A DNA stretch of 54,738 nucleotides from Bacteroidales bacterium (GTDB lineage: Bacteria > Bacteroidota > Bacteroidia > Bacteroidales > UBA12077). The DNA lies in contig JAIORB010000050.1 in assembly GCA_021108325.1 (NCBI GenBank), positions 1 to 54,738 on the forward strand, read 5' to 3'. A model generated the notes under the pieces. The model had not been told where the DNA came from, did no database searches, and worked only from the letters and a program-made list of their open reading frames with translations. This document shows, in pieces, positions 28,101-36,279 of the stretch (position 1 is its first letter; each line of letters begins with the position of its first letter). The position numbers and the translations under genes were made by a program.

Positions 28101-28769
28101 ATTATTTCTGTTGATGTAGCCGGAAATTATATTTATGAGTGGAAGGAAACCAACTGGGAATGTCCGGATTCTAATACTGTTGATATTGCATTATACCAAA
28201 AACCATTTAATGTTAAAGTCAGCCCTGACGATACTACTTTGTTTTTTGTTGACGAGCTTGACCTTGAGGGATTCTACGAAAATCCGGATAATTTTGAAGT
28301 TGCTACAACTTGGAATATAGAAGTTGGAAGTGGTGATATTTCACCTTCAGCAAACGAATCCATTGTAACATTCACATCTTTAAACGATTTGGGTGAAGAG
28401 AAAATAATTATTATCTGGACAGTTGAAAAAGGTGAGGGTGAGGGTGCGTGCCCGGATACTGTTATTACAATTCCTGTTAAAATGAAAGAGCTATTTACAC
28501 CAACAGGTTTTACACCTAATGGTGATGGTGTAAACGATTATTTAAAATTTAATGGTGTTGAAAATTCAGATGAAAACGAATTGATTATATATAATCGTTG
28601 GGGTACCGAAGTTTATCGTAAACCAAATTTCTCTAATGAAATAGGATGGGATGGTGAAAATAAAGATGGTAAAGATTTACCTGAAGATACATACTATTAT
28701 ATATTGATGGTTACGGACGATGGTATTTCAGAAACCCATAAAGGATTTATTGTAATTAAACGATTTTAA
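25152..28769 (+). CDS. T9SS type B-sorted surface protein (gliding motility-associated C-terminal domain)
   Basis: This 1205-aa secreted protein starts at TTG with a signal peptide ending near GFSQ. A very glycine-rich region (about 235-435) is followed by four repeats of about 92-95 residues (about 465-840). The C-terminal ~85 residues are a CHU_C/type B T9SS sorting domain: FTPNGDGVNDYLKF, IYNRWGTEVY, WDGENKDGKDLPEDTYYY. Known type B substrates such as SprB are secreted by T9SS with help from a neighbouring SprF/PorP protein. The next gene is such a protein and overlaps by 1 bp (TAATG). The surface role, such as adhesion or motility, is unknown. Confidence 0.9.
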   Translation: MKREILFTIIFSFLVFFANQGFSQTSISGIINSYAAVDSIYPTKDTIEVTNASAFSVDDTVMIYQAKGAEPITDTTLQPYNFGNVRTSGINETGKYEIILVKEIKVDTVIFKASLNNDYDTDDLVQLIRVPSYRSANVDEELTCQAWEDSIGGVLALMVSDTLFLNADINVTGKGFKGAAPFLYDEGSFGSNCASGDSALYESYYFNESANTVSAGFKGEGIAKFDTTYRKGLGRWANGGGGGNARFSGGGGGGNDGNGGYGGEEDTVICTYRPAYETNPDHGGYWNTLGGSDGFGLWQLNNDTTIFMGGGGGSGTYTSGLSASSGANGGGIVIIMAKVVKSNGSEIIANGETVSYIADASGAGGGAGGTVVFDVDSAIGSLSVFTNGGDGGRVQYDGKSGPGGGGGGGIIFFNDQPDNVTDEFYGGAAGYVQELWPVIERHDAAPGQEGSVMQTIKVPLTGFLFNSITSDQQVCMNNAPDLISGSEPRGGNGIFTFQWQDSPDGSAWSPIPGANERDYQPPALSDTIYYKRIVTSGSIVDEGNEVEIIVHDYIEANLIFMPQDSVICIGNEVDTIKGTEVVLGSGGDNVSYEYIWEYSFNSTSWVTETGTEDTIYMHGIIADTTYVRRRVISGACEDTASLYNPIIGLPQISNNILSDDQEICYEQIPDEIIGGEPQDGDGSYTIYWEKKTESLNWSDVADSTRNNFAPAELLETTYYRRTVESDDCFDVSDSIKINVLPLIENNSIVTESLIYTCYNTPPQLIEASTPIGGDDPNYEYQWQESSNALSWTDIASTNVEDYQANALIVKTYFRRLVSSGQNGCCTSITDTIEVDIYPLPEATIADIVDTICSGDEIILDFTITNGQIPYTLTYNDGETDFPVADISTENYLHYKNPETTLESKVFDYTIVSVVDDNGCMATEKTGLTKITVYGLPVSDAGIDDENCLLSYQLSATPSLGTGIWTQVNETGTTDFNNETSATTIISVDVAGNYIYEWKETNWECPDSNTVDIALYQKPFNVKVSPDDTTLFFVDELDLEGFYENPDNFEVATTWNIEVGSGDISPSANESIVTFTSLNDLGEEKIIIIWTVEKGEGEGACPDTVITIPVKMKELFTPTGFTPNGDGVNDYLKFNGVENSDENELIIYNRWGTEVYRKPNFSNEIGWDGENKDGKDLPEDTYYYILMVTDDGISETHKGFIVIKRF

Positions 28770-29731
28770 TGGCCAGATTTTTTCACATATTATTTTTTGT
28801 ATTTATTTTATTTCCGAATTTTGGAATTGGTCAGGATAGCGATCTTAAAATTGGTCAAAGGTACGAACCTATTTACAGTCAGTATTGGGTAAACGGGCTT
28901 GCAATTAATCCAGCTTATACCGGTAGCAGAGAATGTTTCAGTAATACCTTATTGTACAGGAATCAATGGATGGGATTTGAAGGAGCTCCAATTACTCAGA
29001 CTTTAAGTAGCCATGCTCCTTTTAAAGATGAAAAAAATGCAGTTGGGCTTTTTATTTTTCACGAGGAAATAGGTGTAACCGATTATTACGATATTTATGG
29101 TAATTATGCTTTCCGTTTTCAGCTGGGTGAAGGCAGGTTGTCTTTAGGTTTAAGAGCCGGGGCTACTTTCTTTCAGGGAAATTACGCTGATATTAGTGCC
29201 GATCCCGAAGGTTTAACTACCGATTTGTTATTGGAAAACGAATCTGAAATATTTCCGAACTTTGGCGTGGGTGCATATTATTATAGCGATAAGTTTTTTG
29301 TTGGTATATCTGTACCTAAGTTACTTTCTTATGAGATTAAAAGCTCGGAAAAGAAAATGTCAATTGGGCCTGATAATTATGATTTTCTTGTTACCGGGGG
29401 ATATTTATTTAATATTTATGAGAATATAAAATTTAAGCCATCATTCTTGTTTAGATACAGATTGGATAATGCTTATCAGGCAGATATAGGTGGGAACTTT
29501 ATCTTATATGATGCATTATGGATTGGTGGATCTTACAGAATTGATGATGAATTTGCTGATGATGAATTTGCTTTTATGATAGAATATCAGGTTACGAATC
29601 AAATAAGAGCAGGTGCAGCTTATGATTTTGCCATGGGAGATCTGGCAGGCCAGCATGATGGTTCAATAGAAATAATATTACGATACGAATTTAGATATAA
29701 AATCAGAGCTGTTAGTCCGAGATATTTTTAA
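28769..29731 (+). CDS. PorP/SprF family type IX secretion membrane protein
   Basis: A signal peptide (ending near GIGQ) precedes an outer-membrane beta-barrel of the PorP/SprF family. The family opening is clear: YSQYWVNGLAINPAYTGSR, then LLYRNQWMGFEGAP. At 320 aa it is of normal length. Its start overlaps the stop of the surface-protein gene by one base, so the two are translationally coupled. Such partners are known to be needed for secretion or surface attachment of type B T9SS cargo, which fits the neighbour exactly. Confidence 0.92.
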   Translation: MARFFHILFFVFILFPNFGIGQDSDLKIGQRYEPIYSQYWVNGLAINPAYTGSRECFSNTLLYRNQWMGFEGAPITQTLSSHAPFKDEKNAVGLFIFHEEIGVTDYYDIYGNYAFRFQLGEGRLSLGLRAGATFFQGNYADISADPEGLTTDLLLENESEIFPNFGVGAYYYSDKFFVGISVPKLLSYEIKSSEKKMSIGPDNYDFLVTGGYLFNIYENIKFKPSFLFRYRLDNAYQADIGGNFILYDALWIGGSYRIDDEFADDEFAFMIEYQVTNQIRAGAAYDFAMGDLAGQHDGSIEIILRYEFRYKIRAVSPRYF

Positions 29732-29732
29732 T

Positions 29733-31196
29733 ATGAAGAACATAAGGAAAATATTAGTTTATTTTTTGCTTGGAATTATCAGTATTCCTTCAAATGCCCA
29801 GGATTACTCTATAAGTTTATTGCCATTTAATACAGATACTTACGATGAGTTTTCTCCGGTTTATTACAAAGGCGATATCGTATTTTCTTCAAATCGAAAG
29901 AATACCATTTTTATTGATTATAGAGACGAGAAAGAAAATTTGCCTTTATTAAATATCTACCTTGTTGAAGAAGTGGATAGAAATAGCTGGGGAAAAGTCG
30001 AACTGTTCTCAAAAGAATTTAGTTCTAATTTTAACGAAGGGTCGGCGGCATTTAATAGCAGGGGTTCGGAAATATACTTTACAAGAAATATTAACAATAA
30101 AAAGAAAATTGGAAATTCGATTGATCGATACAATAGACTGGGTATTTATTATTCAAAATTTAATAGAAGAGCAGGAACCTGGAGTAAAGTAACTCCATTT
30201 AAATACAATGATTCGGAATATAATTTTGCCCACCCATCGTTAAGCGAAGATGAAAATTATTTATACTTTGTATCTGATATGGAAGGTGGATATGGAGGTA
30301 CAGATATCTATGTTAGTAAATTAGAAAATAAAGTATGGGGCTCGCCTCAAAATCTGGGACCCAATATAAATACTTCTGGAAATGAATATTTCCCTTTTAT
30401 ACATAGTACAGGTAGATTATATTTCTCTTCTGATGAACACGAAAGCATTGGAAGATTAGATATTTTTTATTCTGAGAAGGTTAACGGTGAATGGCATAAG
30501 CCAATCCATATGGATGCCCCAATTAATTCAAGGTATAATGATTTTGGGCTAATTATAGATGCTTTTAAAAAGAGTGGAATGTTCTGTTCCGACAGACAAC
30601 GAACATCTGACGATATTTACACATTCACTCCTCTTTATCCAATGTTCGAGAATTCTCAACGACAGCAAGAGAATGATTATTGTTATGTATTATATGAAGA
30701 TGGTGCTGAAAATCCTGATGCTTCACTATTTGAATATGAGTGGTCATTTGGTGATGGTAAAAAAGCCAGGGGATTGGAGGTTGAACATTGTTTTAACGGG
30801 CCCGGTGATTATACTCTTGAATTGAATGTTATAGATAAATTAACAGGAGAGGTTTTTTATACTCAGGCAACTTATCCTTTAAAAATTGAAGATATAGAAC
30901 AGGTTTATATTAATGCTCCTGATACGGTTGAAGTTGGGCAGGAAGTATTTTTTGATGGACGTAAAACAAACATTAGTGAGTTCAATATTTATAAATACTA
31001 TTGGGATTTTGGTGATGGTCGTAAAACACGTGGAATTGAGGCGAGGCATGTTTATACAACCCGTGGGAATTATATTATTCAATTAGGTGTTGTTAGCAGA
31101 AATGACAGGGATGGAAACTCTGAAAAAAGAGGTACTTATAAAAATATTGTAGTTGTTGGTTCTTCAAGAGAAAGAGGTAGAAGAGCAAGTAACTAA
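29733..31196 (+). CDS. PD40 beta-propeller and PKD-domain protein of the T9SS module
   Basis: A signal peptide (ending near SNAQ) is followed by WD40-like PD40 repeats (about 35-290; FSSNRKN, FVSDMEGGYGGTDIYV, LYFSSDEHESIGRLDIFY). Two PKD domains follow (about 325-385 and 400-475), each with a W-x-FGDG core. It resembles PorE-type proteins that accompany PorP, but PorE normally ends in an OmpA peptidoglycan-binding domain. Here PKD domains and a basic tail take that place. It begins 1 bp after the PorP/SprF stop and is the third gene of the unit. It is probably a periplasmic or surface accessory protein. Confidence 0.85.
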   Translation: MKNIRKILVYFLLGIISIPSNAQDYSISLLPFNTDTYDEFSPVYYKGDIVFSSNRKNTIFIDYRDEKENLPLLNIYLVEEVDRNSWGKVELFSKEFSSNFNEGSAAFNSRGSEIYFTRNINNKKKIGNSIDRYNRLGIYYSKFNRRAGTWSKVTPFKYNDSEYNFAHPSLSEDENYLYFVSDMEGGYGGTDIYVSKLENKVWGSPQNLGPNINTSGNEYFPFIHSTGRLYFSSDEHESIGRLDIFYSEKVNGEWHKPIHMDAPINSRYNDFGLIIDAFKKSGMFCSDRQRTSDDIYTFTPLYPMFENSQRQQENDYCYVLYEDGAENPDASLFEYEWSFGDGKKARGLEVEHCFNGPGDYTLELNVIDKLTGEVFYTQATYPLKIEDIEQVYINAPDTVEVGQEVFFDGRKTNISEFNIYKYYWDFGDGRKTRGIEARHVYTTRGNYIIQLGVVSRNDRDGNSEKRGTYKNIVVVGSSRERGRRASN

Positions 31197-31251
31197 ATTT
31201 AAAGATTACACTTAATATATAATGTTATTTTCAAGTTGCATCCAATTGCAG

Positions 31252-31268
31252 AAGCTTATTGCAAGCTT
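31252..31268. promoter_or_regulatory. Possible operator of the MNT/HEPN pair
   Basis: AAGCTT-ATTGC-AAGCTT is a palindrome-type repeat that overlaps the TTG of the MNT/HEPN promoter. Its position suits autoregulation by the complex, but no DNA-binding data are implied. Confidence 0.4.
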
Positions 31269-31288
31269 AGAAAATTTCTGTAAATTTG
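31259..31288 (+). promoter_or_regulatory. Promoter of the MNT/HEPN pair (TTG-N19-TAAATTTG)
   Basis: TTG at 31259-31261 and TAAATTTG at 31281-31288 are separated by exactly 19 nt, a full consensus Bacteroidota promoter. Transcription should begin near 31295. That makes the GTG at 31293 unusable and points to the ATG at 31320 as the true start of the first gene. Confidence 0.75.
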
Positions 31289-31319
31289 AATTGTGAAAGA
31301 TAATAAGAACATACTATTT

Positions 31320-31610
31320 ATGATAAAAAATCTGGTAAAATCAACAGAACCAGACGCAACGATTATTTTGTATGGTTCTTATGCACGGGGGGATAACAGG
31401 AAGGATTCTGATTTAGACCTGTTAATTCTTCTTGATAAGGATAAGGTTACAAGAGAGGATGAAAAAAAAGTTAAATATCCGTTATATGATATCGAATTTG
31501 AGACAGGCCAGATAATTAGTCCTCTTGTGATTTCCAAAAAGGACTGGGAAACAAGACACAAGATCACCCCTTTTTATGATAACATTCTTAGAGAAGGAGT
31601 TATTCTATGA
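31320..31610 (+). CDS. MNT-domain nucleotidyltransferase (antitoxin)
   Basis: A minimal nucleotidyltransferase with the motif GS-x10-DxD (GSYARGD to SDLD), the signature of MntA-type antitoxins. These inactivate a HEPN RNase by AMPylation. The longest frame begins at GTG 31293, but the promoter puts the transcription start there, so the ATG at 31320 (MIKNLVKS) is preferred, giving 96 aa. Its stop overlaps the HEPN gene start in an ATGA, typical of coupled toxin-antitoxin genes. Type VII assignment is by family only. Confidence 0.87.
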   Translation: MIKNLVKSTEPDATIILYGSYARGDNRKDSDLDLLILLDKDKVTREDEKKVKYPLYDIEFETGQIISPLVISKKDWETRHKITPFYDNILREGVIL

Positions 31611-31996
31611 ATGAATTAGAAAGAAAAGAGCTCATATCCTACCGAATAAAAAGAGCTAATGATACATTAAATGAAATTGAACTTCTTGTCGAAAACCAGT
31701 TATGGAATACAGCTGTTAATAGACTTTATTATGCTTGTTATTATGCAGTGATTGCCCTTCTGGTAAAAAATAAGATTGAAGCTCAAACACATGGTGGTGT
31801 AAGACAAATGTTTGGGCTTCATTTCATAAAAACAGGACTAATTGATAAGGAATTGGGTAAATATTATTCAGATATATTTGACAAAAGGCAGACAGGTGAT
31901 TATGACGATTTTGTTGATTATATAAAAGAAGATGTGATTGAATTAATAACTCCCGCAAAGCAGCTGTTAGCAGAAATTGAAAAACTAGTGGAGTAA
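31607..31996 (+). CDS. HEPN domain protein (toxin partner)
   Basis: A 129-aa all-helical HEPN protein with the family core NRLYYACYYAVIALL and a following H-GGVRQMFG-LHF segment. HEPN toxins use an R-x(4-6)-H motif for RNA cleavage; here R-QMFGL-H is the only candidate, with five residues between. The RX4HXY motif of classical HepT is not seen. It may therefore be a HEPN variant with altered or no RNase activity. It overlaps the MNT gene by 4 bp. Confidence 0.83.
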   Translation: MNELERKELISYRIKRANDTLNEIELLVENQLWNTAVNRLYYACYYAVIALLVKNKIEAQTHGGVRQMFGLHFIKTGLIDKELGKYYSDIFDKRQTGDYDDFVDYIKEDVIELITPAKQLLAEIEKLVE

Positions 31997-32147
31997 AAAT
32001 AATCAACTGGGCACAACATTTAAAAATAAACAAAAGATAACAAAAAATAAATTGTATTCCCGACTACCGGACAGATAGACATGGAGATACAGTTAAATCT
32101 AAAATCGTTAATCGGTGTTCGATATTCGATATTCAAAAAAAAGACAA

Positions 32148-33116
32148 ATGAAGAAAATAGCTACAACTTGTATTATATTGCTGTTAGGAGCAAATGTGTT
32201 TTCACAACCTGTCCCTGCTGAAGATGAAAATATTCCATATTTAATGACATTTGGGCATAAAGCAGAAATATCGTGGGGAGATGATGATTTTTCACAAACT
32301 TTTTTTGCATTGATTCCTACGGAACATACTAGTCCAATATTTATCAGAGTTTTCGACCCCGACTGTGGTGGAGCGATAGATGAAATCAATGGGTTTTGGG
32401 ATACACAAATGGAGTATTCAATATATGGTGGGGTTGGATGCTATTCTCATGAAGATGCACAGGGTATTGACCCCGTGGGAAATTATAAAAGCGGAAACCT
32501 TCTGGCAACAAAAACGTTTGGCGAAAATCCAAGATATGATAATAAATGGTATACTTTTGGGCCATTTAATCCTACCGAGGGTGAATTAGTTGAAAAATAC
32601 GGTGGCTATGTATTTAAAATTATTTGCGAGGGAGTTACCGGTGATGATGGAAATATGTATCAATATTTTGTGAGTACTTCTCCAACTGAAAATAAACGTA
32701 TCGAAGGTGCCAATGCATTTGCTTATGAATATAGTTTCAGAATGCATAATGACCCTAACGAAGTATCTCATATTTATCCATATATTGATGATAGAACAAT
32801 CAAAGTAGTACAAAAGAATTTCGATTGGGATAATGATGGTATTATTAGAGTAGTTTCTGTTGCCCGTGCAGGCTTAGCATGTAAAGTTTCAGGTGATGAT
32901 GGCTGGGCGCAAAGCGAATTTGTGATTCTCGATGAAGAAAAAAATACATCGCTCGATTTTCAGTTTATAAAAAAGAAATCCCCCCCGGTTAAAAATAATA
33001 ACGTTGTTATCTCGGTTAAAAACCAGTATGGTGAATTACTTCCGTTTTACACGATTCCTATTGGGGGAGTTCCTAAATATAAGTATTCAATTGGTGTTAG
33101 AAAGAAATCAAATTAA
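32148..33116 (+). CDS. Secreted protein of unknown function, linked to a sensor phosphatase
   Basis: I do not recognise a family. The frame opens at 32115, but the ATG at 32148 (MKKIATTC) begins a clean signal peptide ending near VFSQ, so it is preferred (322 aa). The mature protein is acidic and beta-rich, with paired cysteines (PDCGG and GGVGCYSHEDAQG), and YTFGPFNPTEGE. The C-terminus is basic (KKKSPPVKNNN and RKKSN). It ends 7 bp before the propeller-SpoIIE gene on the same strand, so it may be a ligand or accessory of that sensor; this is inference. Confidence 0.75.
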   Translation: MKKIATTCIILLLGANVFSQPVPAEDENIPYLMTFGHKAEISWGDDDFSQTFFALIPTEHTSPIFIRVFDPDCGGAIDEINGFWDTQMEYSIYGGVGCYSHEDAQGIDPVGNYKSGNLLATKTFGENPRYDNKWYTFGPFNPTEGELVEKYGGYVFKIICEGVTGDDGNMYQYFVSTSPTENKRIEGANAFAYEYSFRMHNDPNEVSHIYPYIDDRTIKVVQKNFDWDNDGIIRVVSVARAGLACKVSGDDGWAQSEFVILDEEKNTSLDFQFIKKKSPPVKNNNVVISVKNQYGELLPFYTIPIGGVPKYKYSIGVRKKSN

Positions 33117-33123
33117 TTAAGCT

Positions 33124-36100
33124 ATGAGTGGCTCAAAAGTTAAATTTACAGGATTATTGATACTGACATTTTTTGTCCAAAACTTGTTTGGGCAAATGTA
33201 TCAATTCAAAGAGTATAATATTGAAGAGGGATTAAGTCATCCATTTGTTTATACAATTAGTGAAGATCAGGATGGTTTCATTTGGATAGGAACAGGAGAA
33301 GGTTTATGTCGGTTCGATGGTTTTGAATTTAAGGTAAGCGAAGTTGATGATTCTTTGACCAAGGGCTTTGTTACTTCAAGTTATTTAGATGATAATGGAA
33401 TTTTATGGTTTGGACACAATTCCGGTCAGCTTACTTATTATGATGGCATTAATATTAAACTTTTGGATATTGGTGATGAGATTACCAGTATAATAACTGA
33501 TATTTCAGGGGACAAAAAAGGCAATGTGTTTATTGCTACTCAAAATAATGGACTGATTAAAATTGATAAAGATTTTAAAACTGAAACATATATTAATGCT
33601 TTTACAGGTAAATTAATTTATTCAATATTGCCAGTGGGTAAAGATTATTTTTTAATAGGAACCTCTGATGGTTTAAGTCTTTATTCATTAAAAGGTGAGG
33701 GATTTATTGAAGAATATTCTATTAAAGAATTGGATTATATTGCCATTCAAACCGTTGATATAAGCACGAAAGAAAATATATTCTGGGTTGGAACAGAAGA
33801 TTCAGGGTTTTTCCTTTTAAAAGAGAAGGGCGAAAATTTTGATTCTTATGAAATTTCCAATATGGGAGAGAAATATAATTTGGGATATGAAAATGTTCAA
33901 TCCATATTAGAAGACAATGAAAATGTCCTTTGGGTTAGTACATTTGGACAAGGTATATTTAAACTTATTCCTGATAAAAAATCTGATTTTAATTATACTA
34001 ACACAGTGCACTATTCCACAGCAAACGGTCTTTCAAATAATTTTGTTAAAACTGTTTATCAGGACTGGGAAGGCAATTATTGGATAGCAACCTATGGAAA
34101 TGGTTTGGCATTTTCTGTTGATGAGGCTTTTACTTTTTATTATAAAGATATTGAGGAATTAAACGGGAACATATTATCTATTGCCGAATCAGAATCTACA
34201 ATTTGGCTTGGAGGAGAAAATGTAATTGCAAAAATTGAAAAGGAAACTAATAAGGTTGTTATATTAAACGGGAAAAATGGAATTCCAAAAGATAAAATTG
34301 TAACACTATATTTAGATCAAAATCAAAATCTTTGGATTGGTACAGATGAAAGCGGAATTTATCATTTGAGTACAAAATCTGATAGAGCTAAAATATATTA
34401 CAAAGCGAATAATTCGCTGGGAAATAAAATAAATTCAATTACCGGACTTGAAAATACTGTATGGGTCGGAACCGAAAATGGAGTATTAGTATTTGACCTC
34501 AAATCAGGGAAAAGTGAATTATTTAATACAACTCATGGCTTACCTTATAATAATATAAGAAATGTTTATGTTGATTCAGATAAGAATCCCTGGATTGCGA
34601 CTAAAAGTCATGGAGTATTTGTATTAAACAGTGATTTAAATTACACCATAGAGGGTAATATTAATCTTGAATTTACTGCAATTACTGAAGATATGAATGG
34701 AAATATATGGGCAGTTACGTATGGAGAGGGAGTATTTAAATTTGAAGAAGATAGCATAAAACATTATTCTACAGATAATGAATTAAAATCGAATTACTGT
34801 TATAGTATAATATGTGACAATGTTGGGAGAGTATGGATTGGTCATAGACTAGGAATGAGTAGTATTGACATTAATAGCGGGAATATAAAAGTATATGGTA
34901 CAGAAACAGGTATTACTGGTGATTGTAATTACAATGCCGTTTTAAAACAAGAAACAGGAGTTGTTCTTACAGGTACAACCGATGGTTTGGTTATTTACGA
35001 TAGTTCAAAAGAAAAGAAAAATATATATGCACCAAAACTTAATATTTCAGAAGTTCTTTTCTCCGATCAGTCAATTAACTACAAAGAGCCAATAAATCTT
35101 AAGTATAAAATACATAAATTAAATATTGCCTATGTTGGCTTAAGTTATAGTAACCCTGAAGGTGTGAGCTACCAGTATAAACTTGATGGATATGATCTTG
35201 AGTGGTCAAAAGTTACACAAACCAGAGAGGTTTACTATCCAAGAATTGAGGATGGCAATTACACTTTTATACTTAAAGCATGTAATTCTGATGGATACTG
35301 TGTTGAAGAACCACTTGAGATAAAAATAAGTATTCGTCCTCCTTTCTGGAAGACATGGTGGTTTATAAGCCTTTCGATTATTATTGGTGCTGGTGCAATA
35401 TACTGGTATATTAAGTATCGTGAGCGGAAACAAAAGGCTTTACAGGAGTATCTGGAAAATGAACTTAATATAAGAACAAAAGAAGTAGTTAAGCAAAAGG
35501 AAGAGCTTGAAATAAAAAACCGTGATATTACCGATAGTATTAATTATGCGCAAAGAATTCAGGAAAGTATTTTACCATCCTTGGCAACTATCAACGAGTA
35601 TTTTTCCGAAGCGTTTGTTTACTATCAACCAAGGGATATTGTAAGTGGAGACTTTTATTGGTATGATCGTGTTAACGATGATAAGTTTTTAATGGTTTGT
35701 GCTGACTCTACCGGACATGGTGTTCCGGGTGCATTTATGTCTATGATAGGCACGACATTAATTAAAGATATTTGCTATAGAGACAATGTCGATTCACCAT
35801 CAACAATTTTGGAGCAACTCGATAAAAAATTACAAAGCACATTAAATCAGAATATTGATGCTGAGAGAGCCCACGATGGAATGGATATTATTGTATGTGA
35901 GATTGATGTAAATACACATTATATGAGATTTTCATCGGCTATGCGTCCGCTTATTCTTTATAAGGACAAAGAATTGCAATATGTAAAAGGAACCAAAGCG
36001 TCTATTGGAGGAGATCCAGGTGCCCAAAAACGTTTTGAAAACATTGGTTTTCAATTGCATCAGGGAGATATTATTTATATGTTTTCTGATGGATACCCTG

Positions 36101-36279
36101 ACCAGTTTGGCGGGCCAAGAGGTAAAAAATTCAAAATGGACAGGGTGAAGAATATGTTGGCTGATGTGTGTGATAAATCTATGGAAGTACAGCAAGAATA
36201 TGTTGGTAAAACTTTTGATGAGTGGAGAGGCAAATTACAACAAGTTGATGATGTATTGTTTATGGGTGTTAGGATTTAG
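33124..36279 (+). CDS. Two-component-type propeller sensor with SpoIIE/PP2C phosphatase output
   Basis: A signal peptide (ending near LFGQ) leads to periplasmic propeller repeats (about 25-660; IWIGTGEGLCRFDG and many W-[IV]-GT blades) and a Y_Y_Y domain (about 672-742). One transmembrane helix (about 745-763) and a coiled coil (to about 800) follow. The output is a SpoIIE/PP2C domain (about 830-1051) with SGDFYW, DSTGHGVPGAFMS and SDGYPDQFGG, so the metal-binding aspartates are retained. The sensor half matches Bacteroidota hybrid two-component sensors, but the kinase is replaced by a Ser/Thr phosphatase. A partner-switching pathway (anti-sigma-factor antagonist type) is the likely output; none is encoded here. 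Its end overlaps the convergent LuxR gene by 11 bp. Confidence 0.9.
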   Translation: MSGSKVKFTGLLILTFFVQNLFGQMYQFKEYNIEEGLSHPFVYTISEDQDGFIWIGTGEGLCRFDGFEFKVSEVDDSLTKGFVTSSYLDDNGILWFGHNSGQLTYYDGINIKLLDIGDEITSIITDISGDKKGNVFIATQNNGLIKIDKDFKTETYINAFTGKLIYSILPVGKDYFLIGTSDGLSLYSLKGEGFIEEYSIKELDYIAIQTVDISTKENIFWVGTEDSGFFLLKEKGENFDSYEISNMGEKYNLGYENVQSILEDNENVLWVSTFGQGIFKLIPDKKSDFNYTNTVHYSTANGLSNNFVKTVYQDWEGNYWIATYGNGLAFSVDEAFTFYYKDIEELNGNILSIAESESTIWLGGENVIAKIEKETNKVVILNGKNGIPKDKIVTLYLDQNQNLWIGTDESGIYHLSTKSDRAKIYYKANNSLGNKINSITGLENTVWVGTENGVLVFDLKSGKSELFNTTHGLPYNNIRNVYVDSDKNPWIATKSHGVFVLNSDLNYTIEGNINLEFTAITEDMNGNIWAVTYGEGVFKFEEDSIKHYSTDNELKSNYCYSIICDNVGRVWIGHRLGMSSIDINSGNIKVYGTETGITGDCNYNAVLKQETGVVLTGTTDGLVIYDSSKEKKNIYAPKLNISEVLFSDQSINYKEPINLKYKIHKLNIAYVGLSYSNPEGVSYQYKLDGYDLEWSKVTQTREVYYPRIEDGNYTFILKACNSDGYCVEEPLEIKISIRPPFWKTWWFISLSIIIGAGAIYWYIKYRERKQKALQEYLENELNIRTKEVVKQKEELEIKNRDITDSINYAQRIQESILPSLATINEYFSEAFVYYQPRDIVSGDFYWYDRVNDDKFLMVCADSTGHGVPGAFMSMIGTTLIKDICYRDNVDSPSTILEQLDKKLQSTLNQNIDAERAHDGMDIIVCEIDVNTHYMRFSSAMRPLILYKDKELQYVKGTKASIGGDPGAQKRFENIGFQLHQGDIIYMFSDGYPDQFGGPRGKKFKMDRVKNMLADVCDKSMEVQQEYVGKTFDEWRGKLQQVDDVLFMGVRI

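Noticed and set aside
31293..31319. GTG start for the MNT gene
   Set aside because: A consensus promoter places the transcription start at this position, so the ATG at 31320 is preferred.
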